NCBI RefSeq assembly: GCF_002067035.1
Contig: NZ_MVQB01000062.1
Coordinates: 1 to 64,000 of the forward strand
DNA length: 64,000 nt
Reading direction: 5' to 3'
Source of the DNA: Methanoregula sp. PtaB.Bin085
GTDB taxonomy: Archaea; Halobacteriota; Methanomicrobia; Methanomicrobiales; Methanospirillaceae
Shown here: positions 1-8,374 of the stretch, in pieces
Numbering within the stretch: position 1 is the first letter of the stretch
Layout: the number at the start of each line of letters is the position of its first letter
Translations under genes and position numbers: made by a program
Notes under the pieces: generated by a model
Told to the model about the DNA's origin: nothing
Seen by the model: only the letters and a program-made list of their open reading frames with translations
Database searches by the model: none

Positions 1-175
1 AGTAAGCCTGGTTCATGGCGTGAGTGACGTTAAGTCCCTCTTCACCAATGAAGATAGTGGCACCCTGGTTGATGATGGTCCCGTTTGCAAAGAGGGCGGC
101 TGCCGATACCGGCATGACTGCCATCAGAACAAACAGAGCGACCGCAACGAGTGCAATCGTTAATCGCTTAGTCAT
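1..175 (-). CDS. DUF3821-type surface protein, N-terminal fragment
   Basis: Only the first 58 codons lie in the window; the gene continues past position 1. The protein starts with a signal peptide (MTKRLTIALVAVALF..., ending near VSAA), followed by the pattern ATIFIGEEGLNVT. I recognise this as the opening of the DUF3821 domain found in exported, probably S-layer-associated proteins of Methanomicrobiales. The ATG at 175 is preceded by a strong ribosome binding site (GGAGGA, 185-190 complement), which fixes the start. The role in the envelope is inferred from the family; the anchor at the C-terminus cannot be seen. Confidence 0.75.
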   Translation of the reverse strand, partial: MTKRLTIALVAVALFVLMAVMPVSAAALFANGTIINQGATIFIGEEGLNVTHAMNQAY

Positions 176-804
176 GTGTTCTTTTCCTCCAAAGTTACAT
201 CATACATTTCAAGCCGCGAACCGCTTTCGACAAATGCCGAATAACGATTCTGCGAGCCCCATACTCCGTTTAGACGGAATATGAAACAGTATTTGTAAAA
301 GAGCGAATATATCCTTTGTGGTTGTTTTTCAGACCTAATCAGGACGAGGATTTCGACCGTTTTCGCGATCGGGGCATTTTACACTGGTTTTTTATGATTG
401 ATTGCAACATGTCATGCAGATCGGATTCCCGGGCTAACCCATATTATAGGTAACAATATCGCGCAGGCAGTGTACTATAATATATTGTATACATACTGCA
501 CATTAATGTACAACTTTCTTCATTGAAAATGTTGTCGATAAAAATGAGTGAGAACTCATATCAGTAATCAGATTTCTGCGATTCTTTCATGACCCACGTA
601 TTCAGGGTTTCAAACGCCGGGAAGATATTCTATCCCTTTGATGGGATGCAGGATGGGGAATTTTATTCAGGGTAAAAAAGGTAACATACCAAAATAGCTG
701 ATTACAAAGATTCTAAGTATAAGTCTTTTTTTCAACCAGACGCCTCAAATCCCCTTCACAGCCGTTTCAACAGCTATACTAGGTATTATGGCCCAGCATT
801 ATGT
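176..804. other. AT-rich divergent intergenic region
   Basis: About 630 nt without a supported gene, between the leftward surface-protein gene and rightward thymidylate synthase. It is clearly more AT-rich than its surroundings. TATA-like stretches for the leftward gene lie around 306-316 (complement GATATATTC), which would imply a leader of about 100 nt with a good Shine-Dalgarno site. The middle (about 460-560) contains TATAATATATTGTATACA, possibly another promoter. I see no RNA gene or repeat here. Confidence 0.5.
774..781 (+). promoter_or_regulatory. TATA box of thymidylate synthase
   Basis: CTATACTA lies about 27 nt upstream of the ATG at 805. This spacing puts the transcription start at or next to the start codon, so the mRNA is probably leaderless. 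No Shine-Dalgarno sequence is visible before the ATG, which agrees with this. Confidence 0.45.
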
Positions 805-1530
805 ATGAGAATTATCCGGGCACCAAGCATCGGGCATGCGCATGAGCTGGTGGTCAAGATGATCCTGGAGAAAGGGTGGATTCTCCGGACTGAAGATTCT
901 GAAGCTACCGTTGAGTTCGAAGAAATTGCCATGCAGGTAGACACTCCTCTTGCAGAACCGATGACAAGCCCGCATTCCCGGTTCCAGCAGAAGTTTGTCG
1001 AACAGTACGCAAAAGACCTTCTGCAGGGATCCCATGCCTCGTTTGAATACGACTACCATGGCCGGCTCTTTGACTGGGGCGAACGTCTCGCAACAGAAGG
1101 GATTCCGGTGCATATCGACCAGATTGCCTATATTGTTGAAAAACTCCGGGCCTCACCGAATACACGAAGGGCTATTGCTATCACATGGAATCCCGTCATC
1201 GATGAAAAACTCGATGACTGCCCCTGTCTCCAGCTTATCCAGTGCACCGTGCGGGACGGCAGACTGCACATGCGGGTGGTTTTCCGATCGAACGACATGC
1301 TCACTGCTGCAGGTGCCAACATGTACGCGCTTGTCCAGCTCCAGAAATCCATCGCGGACCAGCTGAGCCTGCCCCTCGGCACCTATACCCACATTTCCCT
1401 TGTGCCCCATGTGTACTATATCCGGGACATGCACGATATCGAACCGTTCTGCGGGAAAGGGAAGTTCATCCACCCGATCCGTGAAGTCTGCAAAGCCTGC
1501 GGGGCGTGCGACCGGGCAAAAGGATCCTGA
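805..1530 (+). CDS. thyA: Thymidylate synthase, archaeal type
   Basis: 241-residue protein that should methylate dUMP to dTMP. The region DCPCLQLIQCTV matches the active-site segment of thymidylate synthases, with C141 (after P140) as the probable nucleophile. It is followed by the phosphate-binding RSND (R161-D164) and an Asn (N172) in the position that contacts the uracil ring. It is shorter than bacterial ThyA and lacks the usual LGxPFNIA form, as in the methanogen branch, which uses tetrahydromethanopterin-type carriers. The C-terminus adds a CxxCGxC cysteine group (CKACGAC), whose role I cannot tell. It is monocistronic, with tRNA-Gln about 55 nt downstream. Confidence 0.85.
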   Translation: MRIIRAPSIGHAHELVVKMILEKGWILRTEDSEATVEFEEIAMQVDTPLAEPMTSPHSRFQQKFVEQYAKDLLQGSHASFEYDYHGRLFDWGERLATEGIPVHIDQIAYIVEKLRASPNTRRAIAITWNPVIDEKLDDCPCLQLIQCTVRDGRLHMRVVFRSNDMLTAAGANMYALVQLQKSIADQLSLPLGTYTHISLVPHVYYIRDMHDIEPFCGKGKFIHPIREVCKACGACDRAKGS

Positions 1531-1586
1531 CCGGATGATCTCCGTCACCTTAATTAAGCAACAGCGGCAAAAAGTATGAGGCATAC

Positions 1587-1659
1587 AGCCCGGTAGTGTA
1601 GCGGTCAATCATAGGGGACTCTGGATCCTCTGACAGCAGTTCGAATCTGCTCCGGGCTA
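1587..1659 (+). tRNA. tRNA-Gln (anticodon CTG)
   Basis: The acceptor stem AGCCCGG (1587-1593) pairs with CCGGGCT (1652-1658). The T arm is AGCAG/CTGCT around TTCGAAT. The anticodon stem GGGGA/TCCTC encloses the loop CTCTGGA with anticodon CTG at 1621-1623. No intron is visible and CCA is not encoded. Confidence 0.9.
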
Positions 1660-1709
1660 CTTCTTTTCATTGCAGGTTCACATCTGGCATTTCTCACTGC
1701 GCTTCACCA

Positions 1710-2441
1710 TCATGCTATAAGCGCCGGCAGGATGCAGCAGAGAAAGACCGCGCTGAACGACCCGTTTCCCCCGATACTGAATTCAGGAATGTCAAGATTC
1801 CGTACTCCGGGAAGATGCGCGAGATTCCCGCCGGCAAGTACCCCGAATGTCCCTCCTGCAAGTGCTGTTACCGCAGCAGCAAGACCTGTTCCACCACCCG
1901 AGAGAAAAAGCCCGGCAAGGAGGGCAGTGAGTGAGGGGATAAGGACAGAGATCTGGATTCCCGCCCCCGGGATCTCACGCGCTGAAATAAAGGAGATCGC
2001 CATACAGACAACTGTGCACAGGGCAACGGGAACCAGAAGGGGAATTCCGTTTGCCACAACTGCCTGGTATATCAGGTAGGCCGCGATGATGAGAGGGATT
2101 ACCGCCCCTCCGAGATTGATCGAGACCACTGTCTCCCATACCGGCCAGCCCTCAGAGGAGTGTACCAGTTCATTCCCCTCAGCGTCCAGAGGAACCGCCC
2201 TGGTCATGTCACGACAGATACGGAAGAGCGGGATATTGACAAAACTGCCCGCAAGCATCAGCAGGACAAGTGCCAGTGACGCAATCCATGATAATCCAAG
2301 CCGCGTAAACGCGGTACCAATGATCCCGAGGAAAACCAGGGGGATCATACAAATGACAACAACAACGAGGAGAAGAATCACGAGTGCCGTCAATGGTCCT
2401 GCCGAGAAGTAACGGATGCCGCCGGCCATTATCCCGTTCAC
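1710..2441 (-). CDS. DUF1614 family membrane protein
   Basis: 243-residue integral membrane protein with about seven hydrophobic segments, starting at residues 17-40 and continuing to the C-terminus. The central soluble loop contains a motif with conserved look (EGWPVWETVVSINLGG), which together with the glycine-rich last third resembles the DUF1614 family of archaea and bacteria. The function of that family is unknown. The gene overlaps the end of the fibrillarin gene by 4 nt, so it is probably the last cistron of the nop5-flpA-DUF1614 operon, although no link to RNA modification is known. Confidence 0.7.
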   Translation of the reverse strand: MNGIMAGGIRYFSAGPLTALVILLLVVVVICMIPLVFLGIIGTAFTRLGLSWIASLALVLLMLAGSFVNIPLFRICRDMTRAVPLDAEGNELVHSSEGWPVWETVVSINLGGAVIPLIIAAYLIYQAVVANGIPLLVPVALCTVVCMAISFISAREIPGAGIQISVLIPSLTALLAGLFLSGGGTGLAAAVTALAGGTFGVLAGGNLAHLPGVRNLDIPEFSIGGNGSFSAVFLCCILPALIA

Positions 2442-3055
2442 TCCCCGCGGATTTCAGGCTTTTTACAGACGATCGCTGCGTGATCCTGATGATACGGGGC
2501 AAGCCATACGCTCTCCAGGACAGAAAAACCGGCATTCTCCAGGGCCGCAAGGGTTTCATCAAAAACCGCTGTTGGATCTTTTCGTACATCCACGCTCCGG
2601 GTCTTGAGCATGAGTATGAGATATCCCCCGCCCCTGAGGAATACGCTGTTCCGGACAGCGATGGCAGCCTGGTCCGGCTGGGCAACATCCTGATACAGGA
2701 TATCAACATATTCGACAACCGGCCGATATGTCTCAGGACACGTTGCGTCGGCCATGATCGGGATGACATTCCGGCGCCTGCGTGCAACCTCGATAAGGTC
2801 CTGCATCGGGCGCGGGGCGAACTCAACTGCATAGACAACCTCGACATAGTCTGCAACGTGAGATACCGTTGTCCCGTTCGCTGCGCCAAGGTAGAGCACC
2901 TTCAGTGAAGGTTCCAGTTCGACGCCTTTTCCAACATGATACAGCGCTGCGAGCTTGCTCCGGTACGGGTCCCATACACGGGCATCCGCGAGCATCCGCT
3001 CATTATAGACTCCCCCCTCGCCCCGGGAGACCAGCACATCGCCGATCCAGATCAT
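2438..3055 (-). CDS. flpA: Fibrillarin, box C/D RNP 2'-O-methyltransferase
   Basis: 205 residues. Methylates ribose 2'-OH groups in rRNA and tRNA under guidance of box C/D RNAs. The SAM-binding motif I is VLYLGAANGTTVSHV (about residues 53-67), followed by YAVEFAPRP (acidic residue that holds the SAM ribose) and the family signature VDILYQDVAQP. Length is normal for archaeal fibrillarin (about 205-230). The start overlaps the stop of nop5 by 4 nt, so the two partner proteins are translationally coupled. Confidence 0.93.
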   Translation of the reverse strand: MIWIGDVLVSRGEGGVYNERMLADARVWDPYRSKLAALYHVGKGVELEPSLKVLYLGAANGTTVSHVADYVEVVYAVEFAPRPMQDLIEVARRRRNVIPIMADATCPETYRPVVEYVDILYQDVAQPDQAAIAVRNSVFLRGGGYLILMLKTRSVDVRKDPTAVFDETLAALENAGFSVLESVWLAPYHQDHAAIVCKKPEIRGE

Positions 3056-3915
3056 GCCTCACCGCCTTTTCCGGCAGCATCGATATGCTCCTGGGCTTTT
3101 GCGAGGAACTCCGGATCGGCAGCTCCGCGGAAATGATCGAGACGTGCAGCAATCGCGAGTTTCCCCGACAAAACCCGGGCAACCCTCCCGCGGATACCGC
3201 GCGGGGCATTATGCACCCGCCGGTGCTGGAAGATGATGCCGTGCTTGGGTGACGGTGTCCGGGTCCTGATGTGCGCAAAGAGGGCTGTCCTTGCCCCCAG
3301 GACCTGGATCGCGCTCGCCGGGAGGCGGGAGAGCGGCTGAAGGCCTCCGGCATGGGCCATCAGGCGTGCGGCAACCAGACCGCCGATCAGGGCGCTGGTA
3401 TTGGGCATCACTCCATTTGCCCGTGCCGAAACCTCTTTTGCAAGGGCGGTTCTCGTCTCGGCAAGCTGAGCGATCTCTCCGGCAACCTTTCCGAGCGCTC
3501 CCCGGCTCTTTTCCTGCATGGTCCGGATAAGGGTATGCGCAGGGATCCTTCGGTATTTCCGCGAGAACGCAGGGTGCCGTACCATGTACCAGTCCGTTGC
3601 CCGTTCAGAGAGAAGGTTGATAACCGTATCGATTTCATCGAGGGTCCGCACCATCTGCAACAGTTCCGCGTCCTTCCCGGAATACTGCTCCTTTACGGAA
3701 CGCTCAGCGGCGGCGATACAGGCATCCTGCAGCAGGGCAAGGTACTCAGCCCGGTCGTGACAGAATCCGCAGGAGACTGCCGTCTGCCAGTCGGGTATTG
3801 CGCTGATATCCGTCCGGGTGGAGAGGGAGAGGATACGGCTGACAAGGGCACCGCGATCACCGGTAAACGGCTGGCATCGTCCGTCCGTAAAATCCCCAAA
3901 CCAGTAGGACTGCAT
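3052..3915 (-). CDS. nop5: Nop5 (Nop56/58-like) box C/D RNP core protein
   Basis: Scaffold of the archaeal box C/D guide RNP; it bridges fibrillarin and L7Ae on the guide RNA. The Nop domain is clear in the second half (PNTSALIGGLVAARLMA, then GARTALFAHIRT and SPKHGIIFQH). I chose ATG at 3915 (MQSYWFGDF...), because YWFGD is the usual Nop5 opening and a TATA box lies at 3941-3950, giving a leaderless message. The open frame continues upstream to a TTG at 4005, but that segment has no family similarity and would overlap the promoter. At about 287 residues it lacks the long lysine-rich tail of eukaryotic homologues. Confidence 0.9.
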   Translation of the reverse strand: MQSYWFGDFTDGRCQPFTGDRGALVSRILSLSTRTDISAIPDWQTAVSCGFCHDRAEYLALLQDACIAAAERSVKEQYSGKDAELLQMVRTLDEIDTVINLLSERATDWYMVRHPAFSRKYRRIPAHTLIRTMQEKSRGALGKVAGEIAQLAETRTALAKEVSARANGVMPNTSALIGGLVAARLMAHAGGLQPLSRLPASAIQVLGARTALFAHIRTRTPSPKHGIIFQHRRVHNAPRGIRGRVARVLSGKLAIAARLDHFRGAADPEFLAKAQEHIDAAGKGGEA

Positions 3916-3940
3916 CGGAGCATAGATTTGGTGTTCGCGA

Positions 3941-3950
3941 GTATAAAACC
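3941..3950 (-). promoter_or_regulatory. TATA box of the nop5-flpA operon
   Basis: On the minus strand this reads GGTTTTATAC, centred about 30 nt upstream of the ATG at 3915. It supports that start over the upstream TTG at 4005. Confidence 0.55.
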
Positions 3951-3985
3951 ATAGATCTGCGATGGCAGGATGCCAGCTATTCCCG

Positions 3986-5200
3986 TCAAATCCATGCGAT
4001 TCCAAACGAGTACAGCATCACCGGGACCATGATTGCCCCCATGCAGTACATTCTCGGGACATTGACGAGATGGGGGACGAGACCGACCGCCGTTGCGAGC
4101 AGTAAAACCAGGAGTCCGAACGGGCCTGTCAGGACGATGCAGAGCAGGATAACAAAAGCTATGACACTCCGGTTCAGGGTTTTGCTGTCAAACCCGTTCA
4201 GCCGGCTTGCCGATGAAGAGAGCCTGACGGTGATTACGTAGGCAGCACATGCAGCAAGTATCCCGATGACCATCAGCTCCCCCATGGACGGCAGCGGGAG
4301 CTGAGAGAGTGCAGCCATCACACCATTGCGCATCCGGGAGAGGGCGAAGAGGGCGGCGAGGCCGATAAAGGCATTGGCAGTGTTCGCCGCACTCGTTGCG
4401 AGGATATAAGACCGCCGGTCTTTTTCATACCCGATCATGGAGGCAAGGACACCGTTTGCCGATGCTGTCGAGAGCCCGGGAAGCCACCCGACGGCAATAC
4501 CCGCACCGGTCCCCAGCAGGGAATATTTCATCACGGCCGTATCCCCGATACGAAGCCCGCTGAAGTGCTGTTCCGGCAGGATTCCCCGTGACGAAACAAG
4601 GAGAACGGAGATACCGAACAGTCCCGAAAGGAGCGGCATGAGGATGGCGCTCCCGCCGGAGAGGGTATGCCAGGAAAGGAACGTGTAATGCAGGGTGAAT
4701 ATCCCGAGGATCCCGGAAAAAACAAAAATGGCAAGCGCCCAGCCCGGCGCCTCGCTGGTGACGATCATGTATCCGATGCAGGCAATGAGGAGTATTCCTA
4801 TCCACCAGTCGAAAAACGGCTGGAGGGCGGGCAGGAGGAGGAAGCAGAGGATGGAAACCGGAACGGCAATGACGATGGCACAGGCACTTCCCAGTGCCGC
4901 GATCCGCACTGCTTCCTCCCCGTTCCCTTCAATGCAGAGGGCGTGTGCCGGCAGGACGGAGAGGGAAGTGTCGGCTTCCGGTATCCCGAGGAATGTGCTC
5001 GGGATCGCATCCACGAAGGTATGGGTGATCAGGGCCGCAAACAGGGTCCCGGCAAGAGCGACCGGGCCGAGAAGGGCGAGGAGGGGGGCCTGCAGGCCCA
5101 GCAGGACACCGGCAAGGGTGTTTGCGTGAACACCGGGGATGATCCCGCTGATGGTGCCGAGGAGCGCTCCCAGGAAGACGCCGAGCAGGATCTCCAGCAT
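3986..5200 (-). CDS. TctA/DUF112-like multispanning permease
   Basis: About 404 residues with ten or more membrane segments. The N-terminal segment MLEILLGVFLGALLGTISG-IIPGVHANT carries the Gly/Pro-rich signature of the TctA (tripartite tricarboxylate transporter) large permease family, and the first half repeats in weaker form in the second half (VGWLPGLSTASAN). TctA proteins normally work with a small membrane subunit and a periplasmic binding protein; neither is seen nearby, so this is the stand-alone archaeal form with unknown substrate. I start at ATG 5200; the frame opens further to a TTG at 5233, but the ATG begins exactly at the first hydrophobic helix. A TATA-like ATTTATG at 5223-5229 would make it leaderless. 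Confidence 0.75.
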   Translation of the reverse strand: MLEILLGVFLGALLGTISGIIPGVHANTLAGVLLGLQAPLLALLGPVALAGTLFAALITHTFVDAIPSTFLGIPEADTSLSVLPAHALCIEGNGEEAVRIAALGSACAIVIAVPVSILCFLLLPALQPFFDWWIGILLIACIGYMIVTSEAPGWALAIFVFSGILGIFTLHYTFLSWHTLSGGSAILMPLLSGLFGISVLLVSSRGILPEQHFSGLRIGDTAVMKYSLLGTGAGIAVGWLPGLSTASANGVLASMIGYEKDRRSYILATSAANTANAFIGLAALFALSRMRNGVMAALSQLPLPSMGELMVIGILAACAAYVITVRLSSSASRLNGFDSKTLNRSVIAFVILLCIVLTGPFGLLVLLLATAVGLVPHLVNVPRMYCMGAIMVPVMLYSFGIAWI

Positions 5201-5277
5201 GAAAAGAGGTGGGGGAGAATGGACATAAATCAACCGAAATGCATACCCTCAATACGTAACGAGGCGATGGATCGGTA

Positions 5278-5973
5278 ATGAAGATCGCAGTCACCCGGCT
5301 TGCGGGAAAGGAACAGAGCGATGCGGCGCGGTGTGCAGATGCAGGACACAGCTGCTACAGTGTCCACCCGCTGCGCTCGGTAGTCCGCGAGGATGCGATC
5401 ACGGCCTTTGCCGATGCTGCCGGGAGGGGAGAATTCGACTGCGTCTTCTTTACGAGCGCCCTCCCGGCAAAACTTATTGCGCCCCGGCTGGACAGGTACC
5501 CCCGCGTCATCGCCATCGGGCCCCAGACTGCAGGCGAACTCCGCCGGCATAACATCGACTGCGAGGTTCTCACAAGCTTCTATTCCCGTGACTTCGTGCC
5601 CTATCTCGGGGAGTGGATCCGCGGTAAACGCATCGGGATTCCCCGGGCGGACGTGCCGAATCCCTCGCTCCTGGACGCGATTACCGCTGCAGGGGGTATC
5701 GCGAAGGAGTACCGGTGCTACACCCTTGAGCCGACGGGGGCCGAACTCGACCTTGCCGGGGCAGGTGCGGTCCTGTTCACCAGCGCAATGTCGTTTACAA
5801 AAGCCATCTGGGCACCGCGCCCGGACCTCCTCGTGATGGCAATCGGCGAGATAACTGCAGGGGCGATGCGGGCTGCGGGAACTAAACCGGCTGTCGTTGG
5901 CGACGGTTCCCTTGAAGGGACGCTCGCCGCGCTGAATTCATTCCTTGCGACACGAGGTGAGCCGGGACGATGA
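5278..5973 (+). CDS. hemD: Uroporphyrinogen-III synthase
   Basis: 231 residues. Converts hydroxymethylbilane to uroporphyrinogen III, the branch point to sirohaem, F430 and cobamides, all essential in methanogens. The sequence has the two alternating alpha/beta halves of HemD: MKIAVTRLAGKE at the N-terminus, FTSALPAKL near residue 60, AIGPQTAGEL near 80, then LFTSAMSFTKAI and AIGEITAGAMRAAG in the second half. HemD is poorly conserved, so the call rests on these repeated patterns. Its last codons overlap cbf5 (ATGA), so the two are cotranscribed. Confidence 0.85.
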   Translation: MKIAVTRLAGKEQSDAARCADAGHSCYSVHPLRSVVREDAITAFADAAGRGEFDCVFFTSALPAKLIAPRLDRYPRVIAIGPQTAGELRRHNIDCEVLTSFYSRDFVPYLGEWIRGKRIGIPRADVPNPSLLDAITAAGGIAKEYRCYTLEPTGAELDLAGAGAVLFTSAMSFTKAIWAPRPDLLVMAIGEITAGAMRAAGTKPAVVGDGSLEGTLAALNSFLATRGEPGR

Positions 5974-7040
5974 CACCAGATGCAACGGCGACCGGCGCGG
6001 TCCATCTCTGGAGCCGGCCCGGGATCATCGTCATCGACAAGCCCCGGGGGCCCTCCAGCCACGAGGTGGCAGCCTGGGTGGGAAGGATGCTCGGGTGCCA
6101 GGTCGGGCACGCCGGAACCCTCGATCCACAGGTATCCGGGGTCCTCCTCGTCATGCTCGGCAACGCCGTCCGCCTCGCCCCCCTGCTGCTCCGGCACGAC
6201 AAGGAGTACGTCTGCCTGATGCGGCTGCACGGGAACGCTGACCGCGACCGGATCCTGAAGCTTGCAGAAGAGTTCACCGGGAGGCTGTACCAGCGCCCCC
6301 CGCGGAAAAGCGCTGTCAAGCGCGCCCTCCGCATCCGCGAGATCCGGAGCCTCGCGATCCTCGGTATCGACGGGAGGCTTGTCCTGTTCCGCGTTGAGTG
6401 CGATGCCGGGACGTACATCCGCTCGCTCTGTCACCACATGGGCCTTGCTCTCGGTACCGGCGCCCACATGGTGGAGCTGCGGCGCACCCGGTCGGGTGCA
6501 TTCGGGGAAGACAGGATGCATACACTCCATGACGTGCAGGACGCCGCAGTCTCTGCCCGCGGCGGAGACCCGGCTGCGCTGCAGGCCATGATCCTTTCCG
6601 TTGATGCGGCAGTCCCTGATCTGCCGATTGTTGTTATCCGCGACGCGGCCATTGATGCTGTCTGCCGGGGCGCACAACTCGCCGGCGTCGGCATCATCAG
6701 CATGAAAGAGTTCCGGCAGGGTGATACCGTTGCAGTCATCTCGCAGAAGAACGAGTTTGTCTGCCTCGGGAAAGCACTGGTGGCATCGACTGCATTCAAA
6801 CCGGGAGACACCGGTCTCGTTGTTGCCCCCACGACGGTATTCCTGCAGCCCGGAACGTACCCCCGGGGCTGGACGAAATCCGGCAGGACCTTCCCTGAAA
6901 AAACGAAAACCCCAAAAAAATCAAAGCAGAAACCTGATCAGCGGCCTGCAGCGCGACAGGGGCCGCGATCGGTCCGCAAACCGTATGACAGGAAAGGTGC
7001 TGCGGGCGGCCGGCACCCCCAAAAGAAGAGATACCATTAA
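5970..7040 (+). CDS. cbf5: H/ACA RNP pseudouridine synthase Cbf5
   Basis: 356 residues. Catalytic subunit of H/ACA guide RNPs, isomerising uridine to pseudouridine in rRNA and tRNA. The TruB-type catalytic motif is GHAGTLDPQVSG, with D52 as the catalytic aspartate; CDAGTYIRSLCHHMG and LRRTRSGAF are further family motifs. A PUA domain follows at about residues 200-285. The last 55-60 residues form a Lys/Arg/Pro/Gln-rich tail with no globular pattern, longer than usual in archaeal Cbf5 (about 330-340 residues). The gene overlaps hemD by 4 nt and is followed by tRNA-Ser. Confidence 0.93.
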   Translation: MTPDATATGAVHLWSRPGIIVIDKPRGPSSHEVAAWVGRMLGCQVGHAGTLDPQVSGVLLVMLGNAVRLAPLLLRHDKEYVCLMRLHGNADRDRILKLAEEFTGRLYQRPPRKSAVKRALRIREIRSLAILGIDGRLVLFRVECDAGTYIRSLCHHMGLALGTGAHMVELRRTRSGAFGEDRMHTLHDVQDAAVSARGGDPAALQAMILSVDAAVPDLPIVVIRDAAIDAVCRGAQLAGVGIISMKEFRQGDTVAVISQKNEFVCLGKALVASTAFKPGDTGLVVAPTTVFLQPGTYPRGWTKSGRTFPEKTKTPKKSKQKPDQRPAARQGPRSVRKPYDRKGAAGGRHPQKKRYH

Positions 7041-7075
7041 AAAAATACCCGGCATACCAATAGGATACACTTTTT

Positions 7076-7159
7076 GCTGAGGTAGTCTAGCGGTAGGGCG
7101 CAGGCCTGGAAAGCCTGTGGTGCGAAAGTGCCTCGGGGGTTCAATTCCCCCCCTCAGCG
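7076..7159 (+). tRNA. tRNA-Ser (anticodon GGA)
   Basis: Acceptor GCTGAGG (7076-7082) pairs with CCTCAGC (7152-7158), with discriminator G. The anticodon stem CAGGC/GCCTG holds the loop CTGGAAA, anticodon GGA at 7108-7110. The long variable arm (about 7118-7133) is typical of a class II tRNA. Confidence 0.92.
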
Positions 7160-7179
7160 TTTCTTACCAGAACCACCGG

Positions 7180-7645
7180 TTTTTCACAGGGAACAGGGGG
7201 GGTCACCCCCCCTACCCCCCACCGAGAAATTTTTTGGGGGGGCTGACCCCCCCCTGGCAGGAGGTGGGGGGGTACAGGGGGGATCCCCTCCCCCCGTTGG
7301 CCGGATCAGACCCCCTTACTCAATAACGGATAAGACGCATTTTTTCCCGATCCCGTCAGAAGTTCCATGCGAATTGAAGGTATCGCGTGTGCGCAAACGT
7401 GTACGTTACTCATTTCCGGGGAGGGGGGTCTGCCCGGGACCCCCCCACCCGATTTTTTTCAAACGCGGAAGACCCCCCCTTCCGCATGGCAGGGGGGTGG
7501 GGGGTATCCCCCCTGTCAGACAAGAGAATCTGATGAGCCCTATCGCCGGTGAAGGGAGATCGGGAGTGGTGCCGGCCCTGATCGCAGGTGGGGGGGTGGG
7601 GGGTACCTCCCCCGTTTTATACAGTCCGGGGCGATCACCGGGCCC
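7180..7645. repeat. Poly-G/C tract element, copy A (several units)
   Basis: This 465-nt stretch has no gene. It consists of alternating runs of 5-8 G and C that form GC hairpins such as GGGGGGTCTGCCCGGGACCCCCC-type units and a block CCTTCCGCATGGCAGGGGGG (about 7480-7499). Unit-like words (CCGGATCAGACCCCCTTACTC at about 7301-7321) recur in the tract at 57240-57600. Long open frames through it are spurious, being rich in Pro/Gly. It lies between tRNA-Ser and the 3' end of a methyltransferase. It could be a dispersed noncoding repeat, a G-quadruplex-forming region, or remnants of miniature elements; I cannot tell which. Confidence 0.6.
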
Positions 7646-8374
7646 TCATCGACGGCCGGGTTTCCGGGACAGTGATTCGCGTGCAAACGCACAATATTCC
7701 GGAACAACCTCAAATCCGAGGAAGTGGCGCCCCCCGTCCCGGGCAACGGCCGCAACCGTCCCTGAGCCGAGGAACGGATCCAGAACAAGATCACCCGGAT
7801 TACTGGAGTAATCAAGAATCTTTTTCACGAGTTCGGAGGGCAGTTTTGTCGGCGTCTTTTTCCTGCCCTTCCAGTACTCGCGGTTGATGACCCAGACATC
7901 TTCAGGGTAATGCTCGATCTTGTTGAAGGTATAGTGTTTCGGGTCCCTGACAACGAAGAGGATGTGATAGTGGCTGGTCACATATTTTTTCTTCGTGAAC
8001 ACACCGAACTGGTATTTCCAGATGATGTGGTTGATGGTCGTGAGCCCTGCCTCGTCGACCCCCTCGAGGATGTCACGGAGCCGGTTCCAGCCGGAGAAGA
8101 TGTACATGCTCCCTTCAGGAGAAAGGACCCTCGCTGCTTCCGTGATCCACCGCCGTGTGAATTCCCCGTACTCTTCCCCGGGGATCTCCCGGTAGCCCTC
8201 AAGAACATGGCTGCCGGTCCGGTTATAATTCAGGCGCTGGGCTTTGAAGTCGATGGCAAACGGGGGGTCCGTGACGATGAGGTCGACAATCCCGTCAGGC
8301 ACCTGCGGGAGGAGATCGAGCGCATCCCCTTCGTATACCATATCCTCGCGGAACGGCCCGAGGTCACGGTTCAT
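7646..8374 (-). CDS. Orphan DNA methyltransferase (DPPF, beta class)
   Basis: 242 residues. The catalytic motif IV is TDPPF (D36-F39), and the SAM-binding motif I (LVLDPFLGSGTVAA) comes near the C-terminus, the order of beta-class methyltransferases. DPPF points to N6-adenine methylation, though N4-cytosine cannot be excluded. There is no long target-recognition domain, only the segment between the motifs with the KKKYVTSHYH and YWKGRKKTP stretches. No restriction endonuclease gene is adjacent. The start (8374) overlaps iorB by 4 nt, so it seems to be cotranscribed with iorAB, an unusual partner. The target site is unknown. Confidence 0.85.
   Translation of the reverse strand: MNRDLGPFREDMVYEGDALDLLPQVPDGIVDLIVTDPPFAIDFKAQRLNYNRTGSHVLEGYREIPGEEYGEFTRRWITEAARVLSPEGSMYIFSGWNRLRDILEGVDEAGLTTINHIIWKYQFGVFTKKKYVTSHYHILFVVRDPKHYTFNKIEHYPEDVWVINREYWKGRKKTPTKLPSELVKKILDYSSNPGDLVLDPFLGSGTVAAVARDGGRHFLGFEVVPEYCAFARESLSRKPGRR

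Noticed and set aside
3916-4005. TTG start for Nop5
   Set aside because: Extra 30 residues show no family pattern and run through the TATA box at 3941-3950.
7117-7811. Long forward open frames across the poly-G/C tract
   Set aside because: They are made of Pro/Gly-rich translation of homopolymer runs and have no family similarity; the minus-strand methyltransferase covers part of them.
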